Part shown: positions 1 to 8,878 of the stretch, piece after piece
Layout: every line of letters starts with the position of its first letter
How positions within the stretch are numbered: position 1 is the stretch's first letter
Assembly (NCBI GenBank): GCA_009843785.1
Contig: VYCT01000244.1
Coordinates: forward strand, 1-35,950
Length of the DNA stretch: 35,950 nt
Direction: 5' to 3'
From: Candidatus Poribacteria bacterium
Lineage (GTDB): Bacteria; Poribacteria; WGA-4E; WGA-3G
Made by a program: the position numbers and the translations under genes
The notes under the pieces: generated by a model
What the model saw: only the letters and a program-made list of their open reading frames with translations
Told to the model about the DNA's origin: nothing
Databases searched by the model: none

Positions 1-651
1 GTTCCTGAAGTTAAAACCAAATGGCAAAATAAGTTTGAGCTTATTTTCGTTGATGAATACCAAGACACTGACCCTATTCAATATCGGATTGTAAAAGCTC
101 TGGCAGAATCTCATCAAAATTTGCGTGTTGTTGGGGATGATGACCAGGGAATTTACGGTTGGCGGGGTGCTGATATCCAGAACATATTAAACTTTGAGAA
201 AAACTATCCGAACGCCAAGATAATTTCACTCGGGCAAAATTATCGTTCAACACAAAAGATAGTTGAGATCTCTCATGCTTTGGCAGAATTTAATCCAGAT
301 CGGCGAGATAAGGAACTATTCACGCGGAACTTTGAAGGTGAGAAAGTAAAATATCTCCACTGTGACAATGATGAGGAAGAGGCTGTTACCATCGCCTCTT
401 TTATCCAGCGGTCTATTGATCAAGGCAATTGGCAGCCAAGCGATTTTGCAGTGCTGTACCGTACGAATAAACAAGCATCCGCTTTTAAAACAGCACTTAG
501 TGATTTAGGAATTCAGTATCATATAGTTGGCAATTCCTTAAATGTACCTGCAATAGGTATCTCCATCATGACAATTCATAAATCTAAGGGGTTAGAATTT
601 CCGAATGTATTTGTTACAGGAATATGCCAAGACTTGTTACCACATTATTAA
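1..651 (+). CDS. UvrD/PcrA-type SF1 helicase, C-terminal part, 5'-partial, ends at an in-frame stop
   Basis: The frame is open from the first base of the window, so the gene begins upstream. Numbering from base 1, SF1A helicase motifs appear in order: motif II DEYQDT (18-23), motif III around GDDDQGIYGWRGAD (45-58), motif IV LGQNYRS (77-83) and motif V TIHKSKGLEF (191-200). The family unwinds DNA with ATP in repair and replication. Two things are odd. Only about ten residues separate the sequence IVGN from motif V, where PcrA and UvrD carry the large 2B subdomain, so 2B is absent. The frame stops at TAA (649-651) just after LLPHY, before the essential motif VI, which follows at once in the same frame downstream. 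This may be a decayed gene, a stop that is read through, or a sequencing error. The helicase assignment is firm; functionality is doubtful. Confidence 0.88.
   Translation, partial: VPEVKTKWQNKFELIFVDEYQDTDPIQYRIVKALAESHQNLRVVGDDDQGIYGWRGADIQNILNFEKNYPNAKIISLGQNYRSTQKIVEISHALAEFNPDRRDKELFTRNFEGEKVKYLHCDNDEEEAVTIASFIQRSIDQGNWQPSDFAVLYRTNKQASAFKTALSDLGIQYHIVGNSLNVPAIGISIMTIHKSKGLEFPNVFVTGICQDLLPHY
649..651 (+). other. In-frame TAA separating helicase motif V from motif VI
   Basis: The TAA lies between codons for LLPHY and NSDEKDWGEELRLLYVAMTR, which form one continuous helicase sequence when the stop is counted as a single residue. Frame does not change across it, so one base substitution (for example from CAA, GAA or AAA) would explain it. 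There is no good ribosome binding site for immediate restart. I see no selenocysteine- or pyrrolysine-type context, since those recode TGA and TAG rather than TAA. Confidence 0.85.
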
Positions 652-681
652 AATAGCGACGAAAAGGACTGGGGTGAGGAA

Positions 682-3141
682 TTGCGGCTCCTTTACGTCG
701 CAATGACTCGCGCGAAAAATTGGTTATGTCTATCTTCTTATGAAGAAGAAGGGGAATCCCAACATAAGCGTGGAAGGTCTCCTTTTTTGGAACGTGGTTA
801 TATTCCTTCCAGTCTCCTTGAATCTGTAGAGACACTTGAAAGCGTGCTTATTCCTCCGAGTCCGCCAGAAACGACTGTTCCGGTTCCTACTGGAGAAACA
901 GCAGAATATATTGAACCTCTCCCTGAGAAACTACTTGGGGATGGTATGACTGTCCTGGGGATAGATCCTGGTATCCAAAATGTGGGTTGGTCAATCACTA
1001 AAAAATCACCAGTTGGCTATACTGTCATTAAATATGGCACACAAACTACCAGAAATTGGCAAGAAACACTTATACTAACGAGAAATGAAATCAGTGAACT
1101 GATAACTCGGCACCGCCCCGATGCAATTGCAGTTGAAAAACTTGATGGGGCTACAGAGGAGTGGTTCCGTTACGTCGCAGGATGTGTAGCCACTATAAGA
1201 AATATTGCCGATCAACACGGAATTGAATGCCGCCTCTATACACCACAGGAAGTTAAAGCCGCCGCTACGGGTAATAGGAATGCTTGTAAAGTAGATGTGC
1301 AAAAAGGTGTAAAGTCGGTGTGCAATCTTCCACAAATCCCGGAACCACACCACTCCGCAGATGCAATTGCCACAAGTCTCTGTTACCTCAGAAATTACCT
1401 GAACTCTGCCCGTTTTGAAGGCAACAAACGAAAACAGGAACACTATGAAGTGGGTTGTGATTATTTGGATAGGAAGCAATATGAAAAAGCAATTAATACG
1501 TTCAAAGAGACAATAAACATAGATCCTGTTTATACAGATGCACACTATGAACTGGGGCGAGCGTACCTTGTACAGAATGATTTGGATAGAGCGGAGACAG
1601 CAGCTAAAACTGCCCTAAGACTTGGTGAAAATAATCATCCTGATTCGCAGAAACTTTTGGGTGCTATAACACATTACCGTTCTGGTTGTAATTTCTTGAA
1701 CATTAGTAAATCGAATATAGCGATTGCCAAATTCCGAGAATCTATAAACTTAGAACCCATTTTTACTGAAGCACATTGTGGACTTAGTAGGGCATACTTT
1801 GAGGTAAATAAACTGGAGGCAGCGAAAAAAGCAGCAGAAGAAGCCTTAAAACTCAGATATGAATATCCACCTGCCCAGGAACTTTTGGTGGATATAAAGA
1901 AGAGATATTACTACAACGGCAAGATTTGCTTTAACCGCGAGGAATACACTCAAGCGATTTTTGAATTTCAAAAGGCAGTCGAAATTGATCAAAATTTTAA
2001 AGGTGCCCATCGCTTCATTGGTGAGACTTATTTGAAATTAGAGGATCTTGAAAAATCAGAAAAAAGCGCGAGAGACGCATTACAGATTGACTCCACCTAC
2101 CAACCCGCTGTTGAACTGTTAGGTGAAATAAAACAGAAACACAAGGAGCGTGGCGATGATTACCGGAAGAGAAAAGCGTGCGCAAAGGCTGTAAAATCCT
2201 ACCAGCAAGCGATACGCATTGATGATAAATACAAAAAAGCCTATAACAATCTCGGAATGGTTTATCAAGACATGAAGGAATATAGCAAAGCAATAAGGGC
2301 CTACCAACAAGCAATAAGTATTGATGAAAGATACCAAGTACCTCATAATAATCTTGGCATGGTTTACCACAAAATTGGTGAACATGCTAAGGCTGTAAAC
2401 TCACTACAGTGTGCAATTGTAATCAATCCTGATTATCAAACAGCACACCACAACCTTGCTTTCATTTACTTTGAAATGGGAAATTTACAAGACGCAAGCA
2501 AAAAAGTGGTAGAGGCTTCAAAGCTTGATACTAATAATCAGAATACTCTTAGACTTTTGAAGGATATACAGCGTGCCTATTCAAAACAAGGACGTGATTA
2601 CTTTAGACGGGGCGATCTCGCTGCAGCAGAAATTTCTGTGAAGGAAGCTCTAACGCTCACTTCCAACTATCAACCTGCTTACAAACTTTTGGATAAAATA
2701 AAACAAGCGTATTATAAACATGGCTTAACATCCCTTAAACAGAACGAATGGAAGGCAGCAGAAAAATTCGCGGAAGAAGTATTGAGAATTGATCCAAACT
2801 ATGAGCCTGCAAATGAACTCTTAAAGCAAGCATATTATGAACAGAGCCTTGTTCATATAGAAAACGATAGATATGTTGAAGGTATAAGCAAGCTTCAAAA
2901 ATCAAAAGATATCGATCCAAATTGTGAAAAAACGCTCTACTACCTTGGATTTGCCTACTTCAAATTGGACAGATTGAAAGAGGCACAAATGATGACTGAA
3001 GAAGCATTATTAATTCAATCAAACTATCCTCTCGCTCAAAAACTTCTGATAGAAATAAAAGATGCCCGTAATTGGTTGAAAGTAGGAGGGGCAAAGGTGC
3101 GAGAATTGGCCCGTTGGATAGTAAACCGTATTGGGTTGTAA
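682..3141 (+). CDS. Helicase motif VI tail fused to RuvC-type resolvase domain and TPR array
   Basis: The open frame (819 codons from TTG 682) starts with UvrD motif VI, LLYVAMTRAK (3-12), so it continues the interrupted helicase. Residues 89-245 form a RuvC Holliday-junction resolvase domain: GIDPG with Asp95, AVEKL with Glu152, a YTPQEVK segment, and HHSADAIA with His224 and Asp227. The Asp-Glu and Glu-Asp spacings (57 and 75) closely match E. coli RuvC (D7, E66, D141), and a His three before the last Asp occurs in some RuvCs, so the active site looks intact. From about 250 to 795 come roughly fourteen to sixteen TPR units, then a short basic amphipathic tail. If the TAA is a true stop, translation could restart at ATG 946, which has GGGGATGG just upstream and begins exactly at the RuvC domain. 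A RuvC domain with TPRs, and a helicase in front, is not an arrangement I know. Cellular role unknown; recombination or repair is inferred. Confidence 0.8.
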   Translation: MRLLYVAMTRAKNWLCLSSYEEEGESQHKRGRSPFLERGYIPSSLLESVETLESVLIPPSPPETTVPVPTGETAEYIEPLPEKLLGDGMTVLGIDPGIQNVGWSITKKSPVGYTVIKYGTQTTRNWQETLILTRNEISELITRHRPDAIAVEKLDGATEEWFRYVAGCVATIRNIADQHGIECRLYTPQEVKAAATGNRNACKVDVQKGVKSVCNLPQIPEPHHSADAIATSLCYLRNYLNSARFEGNKRKQEHYEVGCDYLDRKQYEKAINTFKETINIDPVYTDAHYELGRAYLVQNDLDRAETAAKTALRLGENNHPDSQKLLGAITHYRSGCNFLNISKSNIAIAKFRESINLEPIFTEAHCGLSRAYFEVNKLEAAKKAAEEALKLRYEYPPAQELLVDIKKRYYYNGKICFNREEYTQAIFEFQKAVEIDQNFKGAHRFIGETYLKLEDLEKSEKSARDALQIDSTYQPAVELLGEIKQKHKERGDDYRKRKACAKAVKSYQQAIRIDDKYKKAYNNLGMVYQDMKEYSKAIRAYQQAISIDERYQVPHNNLGMVYHKIGEHAKAVNSLQCAIVINPDYQTAHHNLAFIYFEMGNLQDASKKVVEASKLDTNNQNTLRLLKDIQRAYSKQGRDYFRRGDLAAAEISVKEALTLTSNYQPAYKLLDKIKQAYYKHGLTSLKQNEWKAAEKFAEEVLRIDPNYEPANELLKQAYYEQSLVHIENDRYVEGISKLQKSKDIDPNCEKTLYYLGFAYFKLDRLKEAQMMTEEALLIQSNYPLAQKLLIEIKDARNWLKVGGAKVRELARWIVNRIGL

Positions 3142-3247
3142 AGAAAACGTAATAAGATATTGGACATCTAATCGGTATTGATGATACTGTTCAATTGTCC
3201 AGGCATTGAGTTTTAAAAGCACGCACAATTCGTCCAGAGAAATATAC

Positions 3248-4510
3248 ATGAACACACACCAAAACTACGACACCATTGTTATCGGGGGCGGACCTGCTGG
3301 CAGCACTGTCGCGACGCTTGTTGCTGAACACGGGCATCGCGTGCTGCTGCTTGAACGGGCAACGACACCGCAATTCAAAATCGGTGAATCGCTGATTCCT
3401 GCGACATACTGGACTTTCAAACGGCTCGGTATGCTCGAAAAACTGCGGACAAGTCATTTTCCACAGAAGTACAGTGTACAGTTCTATTCACGCTCAGGTA
3501 AAGGCTCCACGCCGTTCTACTTCTTTCAAACCAATCCGCACGAGAGCGCGGTCACATGGCAGGTCCTGCGGAGTGAATTCGATCAGATGCTCTTGGACAA
3601 TGCGAAAGAGAAAGGCGTCGAGGTCCACCGCGGGGTCGGCGTGCGCGAAGTCCTTTTTGACGGCGATACAGCAACCGGTGTTGTTACACAGCACACAGAC
3701 GGCACTCGCGAAACCCTTCATGCAACTGTCATTGTCGATTCTACTGGGCAGCGGTCGCTCATCGGAAGGCAGCTGAACCTGAATACGATAGAGCCGAACC
3801 TCAAAATGGCATCGCTCTTTACGCACTATGAAGGTGGTCATAGAGACGAAGGTATCGACGAGGGGGCAACACTTATTTTGCACACCGAAGCGAAAGATTC
3901 TTGGTTCTGGTCGATCCCACTGCCATATAACCGCACGAGTATTGGCGTTGTAGGTGCATTGGACTATCTGCTTCAAAACCGCAGAGATGCTAACGGCAAA
4001 CTCGACACTCAGAAAATCTTCACCGAAGAACTCAATAAATGCCTACCCCTGAAGCAACGGCTCGAAAGTGCGAAGCAGCTTCTTCCGATCCAAACGACTC
4101 AAGATTTTTCTTACCGCGCCAGCCGTATCGCAGGTAATCACTGGGTATTGGTAGGCGATGCCTTCGGCTTCCTGGATCCTGTCTACTCGACTGGACTGTT
4201 TTTGGCACTCAAATCCGGTGAGATGGCAGCAGATGTTATCATTGAAGCCTTCCGAAAAAACGATTTTTCCGAAACGCAGCTTGGGAGTTTTGGACCGGCG
4301 TTTGTGGATGGAATGGAGGCATTTCGGAAACTTGTTTACGCTTTTTATACAAAAGAATTCAGTTTTGCGCGGTTTCTATCAGAACACCCGGAACATCAGG
4401 GAGGTATCGTTGACATTCTGAGCGGTGATGTGTTTAGGAAAGACGTAACGCACATCTTCCCGGCGATGGCAGAAATGTGTCCACTGCCACCTGAGATATC
4501 GCTCGATTAA
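3248..4510 (+). CDS. Flavin-dependent halogenase-like FAD oxidoreductase
   Basis: A 420-residue flavoprotein of the tryptophan/phenol halogenase and geranylgeranyl-reductase superfamily. Visible motifs are the FAD-binding GGGPAGS (13-19), Glu36 at the end of the second strand, GES (46-48), the halogenase hallmark WxWxIP as WFWSIP (219-224), and the second FAD motif GDAFGFLDP (303-311) followed by YSTG. FPQKY with Lys74 sits where phenol-type halogenases carry their catalytic lysine. Halogenases use FADH2, oxygen and halide to halogenate aromatic substrates; the substrate here cannot be read from sequence. ATG 3248 follows an AGAGA box; the frame extends upstream without a better start. It lies 36 bp before the TAXI gene and may be co-transcribed with it. 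No biosynthetic cluster (PKS, NRPS or carrier protein) is nearby, and no flavin reductase gene. WxWxIP also occurs in halogenase-like proteins without proven activity. Confidence 0.8.
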   Translation: MNTHQNYDTIVIGGGPAGSTVATLVAEHGHRVLLLERATTPQFKIGESLIPATYWTFKRLGMLEKLRTSHFPQKYSVQFYSRSGKGSTPFYFFQTNPHESAVTWQVLRSEFDQMLLDNAKEKGVEVHRGVGVREVLFDGDTATGVVTQHTDGTRETLHATVIVDSTGQRSLIGRQLNLNTIEPNLKMASLFTHYEGGHRDEGIDEGATLILHTEAKDSWFWSIPLPYNRTSIGVVGALDYLLQNRRDANGKLDTQKIFTEELNKCLPLKQRLESAKQLLPIQTTQDFSYRASRIAGNHWVLVGDAFGFLDPVYSTGLFLALKSGEMAADVIIEAFRKNDFSETQLGSFGPAFVDGMEAFRKLVYAFYTKEFSFARFLSEHPEHQGGIVDILSGDVFRKDVTHIFPAMAEMCPLPPEISLD

Positions 4511-4546
4511 TATAGAACACGCGCCACATATCTATAGGAGAATTTC

Positions 4547-5554
4547 ATGAAATCAATCACGTCCTACCTATCCATTACTGCTCTCATCCTTGCTCTGAGT
4601 ACGGGGTTTGGATGCGATAACACCCAAAAACGCCAATCTGCCGAGGGTGAGAAGGCAGAAGCCAAGCGTGTCCACATCAGCATCGGGACAGCCCCTACGG
4701 GTGGTGCCTTTTTCGTCGTCGGTAGTGCAATCGCTGCTGTCGTTAGCGATAACACTTCGGAAACGGGTTGGGAAGTCACCGCTGAAAGCACAAAAGGCAC
4801 ACAGGAAAACATCCGCCGCCTCGCGAATAATGAGCTGGAGTTCGCACTTGCGAACGCCGCGATCTCGTACTTCGCTGTGCGTGGCGAAGGTGCGTGGAAA
4901 ACGGAACATCCCATCCGTGCCGTTATGACACTTGCTCCGAACGTCGGTCTGTTTATTACACCGCAGTCCTCTGATATCCGTAAAATCCAAGATTTCGCGG
5001 GAAAACGGATTGTCGTTGGCCCTGCAGGCGCAGGTTTTGAGTATTTCCTCAGACCAATATTGTCTGCACATGGCATCACTTACGAAGATTTTTCACCGCT
5101 TAACAGCACTTACACCGGAGCAAAGGATCTGTTAGCAGACGGTTCCGCGGCTGCAGCATTCATGGGCGGTGCGATCCCAACGCCAGCAGTCATACAAGCC
5201 AGTACGTCTCAAGACATCTTCTTCATTCCATTCGATGAGACAGCAAAACAGTCTCTTTTTGATACCTACCCTTTCTTTAACGCGATTACGATCCCTGCCG
5301 ATACCTATAAAGGACAGACAGAGCCGTTTGCGAGTATGAACGTGGGTTCAATGCACCTGATCACTGCCGAGACAACTGATGAACGGACGGTTTATGAATT
5401 CACGAAAACCTTGTACACACATCGCGCCGAAGTCGTCAAGATACATAAAGCTGGGAAAGCGATTAATCCGACAAACATTGTCAAAAACGTAGGTACACCT
5501 TTCCATCCGGGTGCGATCCGCTTCTATCGCGAAATCGGTATCTGGAACGAATAA
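4547..5554 (+). CDS. TAXI-family TRAP transporter solute-binding protein
   Basis: A 335-residue periplasmic binding protein of the TAXI (TRAP-associated extracytoplasmic immunogenic) family. It has an N-terminal hydrophobic signal (about 5-22) ending at Cys23. The lipobox (GFGC) is imperfect, so lipid anchoring is likely but not certain. The mature part opens with ISIGTAPTGGAFFVVG, typical of the family, followed by ESTKGTQENIRRLANNELEFALAN and VGPAGAGFEYFLRP, which line the ligand pocket in relatives. Family members pass small organic acids or amino acids to a TRAP membrane protein; the ligand here is unknown. A good Shine-Dalgarno (AGGAG) precedes ATG 4547. No DctQ/DctM or fused 4TM-12TM TRAP permease is in the window, so it is an orphan or works with a permease elsewhere. 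A strong terminator follows. Confidence 0.9.
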   Translation: MKSITSYLSITALILALSTGFGCDNTQKRQSAEGEKAEAKRVHISIGTAPTGGAFFVVGSAIAAVVSDNTSETGWEVTAESTKGTQENIRRLANNELEFALANAAISYFAVRGEGAWKTEHPIRAVMTLAPNVGLFITPQSSDIRKIQDFAGKRIVVGPAGAGFEYFLRPILSAHGITYEDFSPLNSTYTGAKDLLADGSAAAAFMGGAIPTPAVIQASTSQDIFFIPFDETAKQSLFDTYPFFNAITIPADTYKGQTEPFASMNVGSMHLITAETTDERTVYEFTKTLYTHRAEVVKIHKAGKAINPTNIVKNVGTPFHPGAIRFYREIGIWNE

Positions 5555-5662
5555 GACCTCTACCTTTCGTTTTTATACCCTTCACAAAATCATGCCCGTT
5601 TTCGTGTCTAAAGCGTGTTAATAATTGAGCCGCAAACGGACACGTTTCACATGTATAAATTA

Positions 5663-5703
5663 GACAGTGAAAATCCTATACAAAATTTTCACTGTCTTTT
5701 TTT
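5663..5703 (+). terminator. Rho-independent terminator after the TAXI gene
   Basis: A perfect 12-bp stem, GACAGTGAAAAT (5663-5674) and ATTTTCACTGTC (5685-5696), with a 10-nt loop, is followed at once by seven T residues (5697-5703). It ends plus-strand transcription from the halogenase/TAXI genes and isolates the protease gene downstream. Confidence 0.9.
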
Positions 5704-5817
5704 GCGTTAGAGGTATCTGTATAAACAGCATGTATAAGCGGTTCTCCGAAAATACGTAGATATTTACCGGTAGGCACGCTTTGTAAATTCATTAAATACA
5801 AAAACTTGGAGGCCAAG

Positions 5818-8800
5818 ATGAATTCAAAAGAACGTATTGATCGCAACGCATTCTCACAAGACAGAACAGATGCCCAACATCCACCCGTTAACCTCTATCT
5901 GGGTCAACACTTGCACGGCTTTGAGGTAAAAGCCATCACACCCATCGACGAATTGCGAGCGGTGGCAATAGAACTTTCACATCCACGTAGCGGTGCAGGG
6001 TTGTTACATCTCTATACAGACGACTCCAGAAACTGGTTTTCAATCAGTCCGATCACCCCAACACTTGATGATACCGGATTACAACATATCCTTGAGCATT
6101 CAGTGATGGCGGGATCTCGGAGGTATCCGGTAAAAGATGTCTTCTTAGAAATGATAAAGATGAGTCTCGCCAGTGCGAATGCTATGAACTTCTCTGATCA
6201 TGCCTATTACTACGCTTCAAGCGAAATAAAAAAGGATCTGTTCAATTTCGCAGAGATCCACTTTGATTCGGTTTTTCATCCGTTACTGACAGAGGACACT
6301 TTCAAACGTGAAGGACACCACCTTGAACCTGTTGATCCAAATCGGCCCATAGGTGATTTAAAAATAAATGGGATCGTCTACAATGAAGTGAAAAACGCTC
6401 TGTCTGCCCCAGAAGCATGCTTGGATTTTGCTGTGAGCGGTGGGCTTCTACCGGACACCTGCTATGCCTGTAATAGTGGTGGGAACTCATTGGTTATGCC
6501 TGACTTAACCTACGAGCAATTGAAAACCTATCACAAAACCTACTTTCATCCGAGCAATTGTTACTTCTTCTTCTACGGCAATGTACCCACCAGTGATTAT
6601 CTCGTATTTCTCGCCGATAAATTGGCGGCACTTCCAAAGGCTAACACAAAAGAGTTTCTACATCCCCTCCGCGCGGAAATCTCACACCAACCGAAGTGGA
6701 AATCCCCGCGAACTGTGACGGATGCCTATCCAATTGGCATAGATGAATCGCTCACTGAAAAGACATACTTGATGCTCAGTTGGCTCATTGGAGGGACAAC
6801 AGATCCCGAAGATGTCATCCTATGCAGTATTTTAAACTTGATTCTGCTTGGTAATGAAGGCGCGCCGCTCCGCAAGGCAATCATGGATTCAAAACTCGGA
6901 ACTGATATACTCAATGATTCCCAAAGAGATTTTATAGGACCGAACAGAGCTTTTCGTGTTGGTCTGATCGGAAGCGAAGCAGATCGCGTTAACGCTTTCA
7001 CGGAATTGGTCGCCAATACACTCACGCAAATTGCAGATGCAGAAATTGACCAAGAGAAGGTGGAAGCCGCATTCCAACAAATCACATACGACTATCAGGA
7101 AGTTACACCGAACTTCCCGTTTCAAATGATGAAGCGTGTCGTAAACACATGGATCTATGAAAAGGAGCCGACCCTCTTTTTAAAAATGGGGACGCACCTA
7201 TCTACTGTCCGACAACGTTGGGAGCAAAATCCGTATATTTTCAATGAATTGATTCGCGAGCGGCTCCTTAACAACCCACATCGGCTGACGACCATCCTCT
7301 CCCCTGATCCAGATATGCAGGCAAAACTTGATGCTAATGTGAATGAACGTCTTAAAGCAATTCGCGCAGAACTCACTGATGAACAGATGAAACAGATTGC
7401 TGCTGATGCCGCGGAACTTGAACGTCTTAATGGGCAGCCCAACTCACCAGAGGATTTAGCGAAGTTGCCACAACTGAGTGTCCCTGAGCTGCCAAAAGAA
7501 CCACTACACATCCCTACAACCGTTAAAACGGTTGGTGGACGTCCTGTACTTCGGAACAATATTTTTTCAAACGGCGTGAACTACCTTGTGCTAAATTTCG
7601 ATTTACAAGGGTTACCATACCACCTTTGGCAGCATTTACCCAGATACACTGATGCTATCAGTAAACTCGGTGCTGGAAATATAAATTACGAACAGATGGC
7701 ACAGCGTGCCGCAGCCGCTACCGGTGGATTAGAATGTTCTCCCAAATTTAGCACACACGCCCTTAACGCTAACCATCCTGTGTGGAACATGCAGTTTCAT
7801 CTCAAGGCACTTGATGATAAAATAGAGGAGGCCTTAGACGTTTTGCACGATTTGGTTTTCGATATGAACCCATGCGATAAAGAACGTCTATACAACGTGC
7901 TCAGTCAAGCAGTAGTAGGCTATCAGAACCAGATACACGGCTATCGCGGTCCAAGTATTGCAAATCATCATGCTGCTCGCGGACTTTCACCACAAGCATA
8001 TCTGAAAGAAACCGTCTTCGGGTTGCCACAATTCCGCATGAGTGAAATGTTGCTCAAGCGTTTTGACGAATCTTATGAAGAACTCGCCGATTCTATTGAA
8101 CAAATCCGCGATTTTCTATTAGTCCAAGGCCGTGTAACCGCCAGTTTTACTGGCTCTGACGTAGCCTTTGACCAGCTGCAAGGGCAGTTCGCCGAGTGGA
8201 TTCGTAATATGCGCTGTGAACCGATAGCCCCAGAACCAAAAGGCTTTAAACCTAATGGTATAAAGCCGCGCGAAGGATTGGCGGCTCCCATTCAAGTCGC
8301 GCACTGCACACAAGCGATGCCAGCACCGCACTACTCACATCCAGATTCAGTCCTCTTAACCATCGGTTCACATCTTCTAACGTTTGATCACATGTTACCG
8401 GAAATCCGACTCAAAGGCAATGCCTATGGTGCTGATTTCACATATAACCCATTTGATGCTGTGCTCTATCAAGGCTCGCAGTTTGATCCACACATCGCGC
8501 GGTCGCTCAATGTTTTCGCAGAGACCACTGACTATATCAAACAGGTAGAGTGGACGCAGACAGACATTGATAGAGCAATTATTGCAACAGCGTCGGATTA
8601 CCAAAAAACAGTCCGACCCAGTCAAGCCTCAACCGATGCTCTCAGGCACTACCTCACTGGGCAAACACGAGAAGTAATCAAAGAAAGATACGCACAACTT
8701 CGACGCGCAACACCCGAGGCGGTAAAACGAGCACTGCTCGAAACTTTGGAAACAAACAACGATAAAGCCTCGATTTGTGTCGTCGCAAGTCGTGAAAAAT

Positions 8801-8859
8801 TAGAAGCCGAAAATCAGAAGATGGCGCAATCCCTCCACATCGAAAATGTTTTTGAGTAG
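5818..8859 (+). CDS. M16C (PreP/Cym1-like) zinc metalloprotease
   Basis: A 1013-residue insulinase-superfamily peptidase. The inverted zinc motif HxxEH is HILEH (90-94). The third ligand is Glu190 in YNEVKNALS, 96 residues after the second His, the same spacing as in presequence protease PreP. Length near 1000, one active N-terminal half and a C-terminal M16C-associated half (from about residue 480) fit PreP/Cym1, enzymes that enclose and degrade unfolded peptides of up to a few tens of residues. No signal peptide is visible, so it is probably cytoplasmic peptide clearance; in bacteria the substrates are not well known. ATG 5818 is chosen because GGAGG lies at 5808-5812; the frame extends a few codons upstream through that site. 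It is a single-gene unit between a terminator and the dnaN promoter. Confidence 0.94.
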   Translation: MNSKERIDRNAFSQDRTDAQHPPVNLYLGQHLHGFEVKAITPIDELRAVAIELSHPRSGAGLLHLYTDDSRNWFSISPITPTLDDTGLQHILEHSVMAGSRRYPVKDVFLEMIKMSLASANAMNFSDHAYYYASSEIKKDLFNFAEIHFDSVFHPLLTEDTFKREGHHLEPVDPNRPIGDLKINGIVYNEVKNALSAPEACLDFAVSGGLLPDTCYACNSGGNSLVMPDLTYEQLKTYHKTYFHPSNCYFFFYGNVPTSDYLVFLADKLAALPKANTKEFLHPLRAEISHQPKWKSPRTVTDAYPIGIDESLTEKTYLMLSWLIGGTTDPEDVILCSILNLILLGNEGAPLRKAIMDSKLGTDILNDSQRDFIGPNRAFRVGLIGSEADRVNAFTELVANTLTQIADAEIDQEKVEAAFQQITYDYQEVTPNFPFQMMKRVVNTWIYEKEPTLFLKMGTHLSTVRQRWEQNPYIFNELIRERLLNNPHRLTTILSPDPDMQAKLDANVNERLKAIRAELTDEQMKQIAADAAELERLNGQPNSPEDLAKLPQLSVPELPKEPLHIPTTVKTVGGRPVLRNNIFSNGVNYLVLNFDLQGLPYHLWQHLPRYTDAISKLGAGNINYEQMAQRAAAATGGLECSPKFSTHALNANHPVWNMQFHLKALDDKIEEALDVLHDLVFDMNPCDKERLYNVLSQAVVGYQNQIHGYRGPSIANHHAARGLSPQAYLKETVFGLPQFRMSEMLLKRFDESYEELADSIEQIRDFLLVQGRVTASFTGSDVAFDQLQGQFAEWIRNMRCEPIAPEPKGFKPNGIKPREGLAAPIQVAHCTQAMPAPHYSHPDSVLLTIGSHLLTFDHMLPEIRLKGNAYGADFTYNPFDAVLYQGSQFDPHIARSLNVFAETTDYIKQVEWTQTDIDRAIIATASDYQKTVRPSQASTDALRHYLTGQTREVIKERYAQLRRATPEAVKRALLETLETNNDKASICVVASREKLEAENQKMAQSLHIENVFE

Positions 8860-8878
8860 CATCGGGCTCACTTCACAA

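Noticed and set aside
649-651. Selenocysteine, pyrrolysine or an alternative genetic code as the explanation for the internal stop
   Set aside because: The codon is TAA, and other genes in the window end normally in TAA, TAG and TGA, so no reassignment is visible.
1075-1545. Minus-strand frame of 156 codons rich in Cys, Ile and Phe
   Set aside because: It lies opposite the RuvC-TPR region, which has clear domain motifs. No start signal or recognisable domain.
4564-5079. Overlapping minus-strand frames of 171 and 167 codons opposite the TAXI gene
   Set aside because: The plus-strand frame has a signal peptide, a Shine-Dalgarno and a clear family match; the antisense frames have none of these and are low-complexity.
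5555-5817. Riboswitch or small RNA in the gap before the M16 protease
   Set aside because: Only the strong terminator is convincing. The remaining 114 bases show no conserved fold I recognise.
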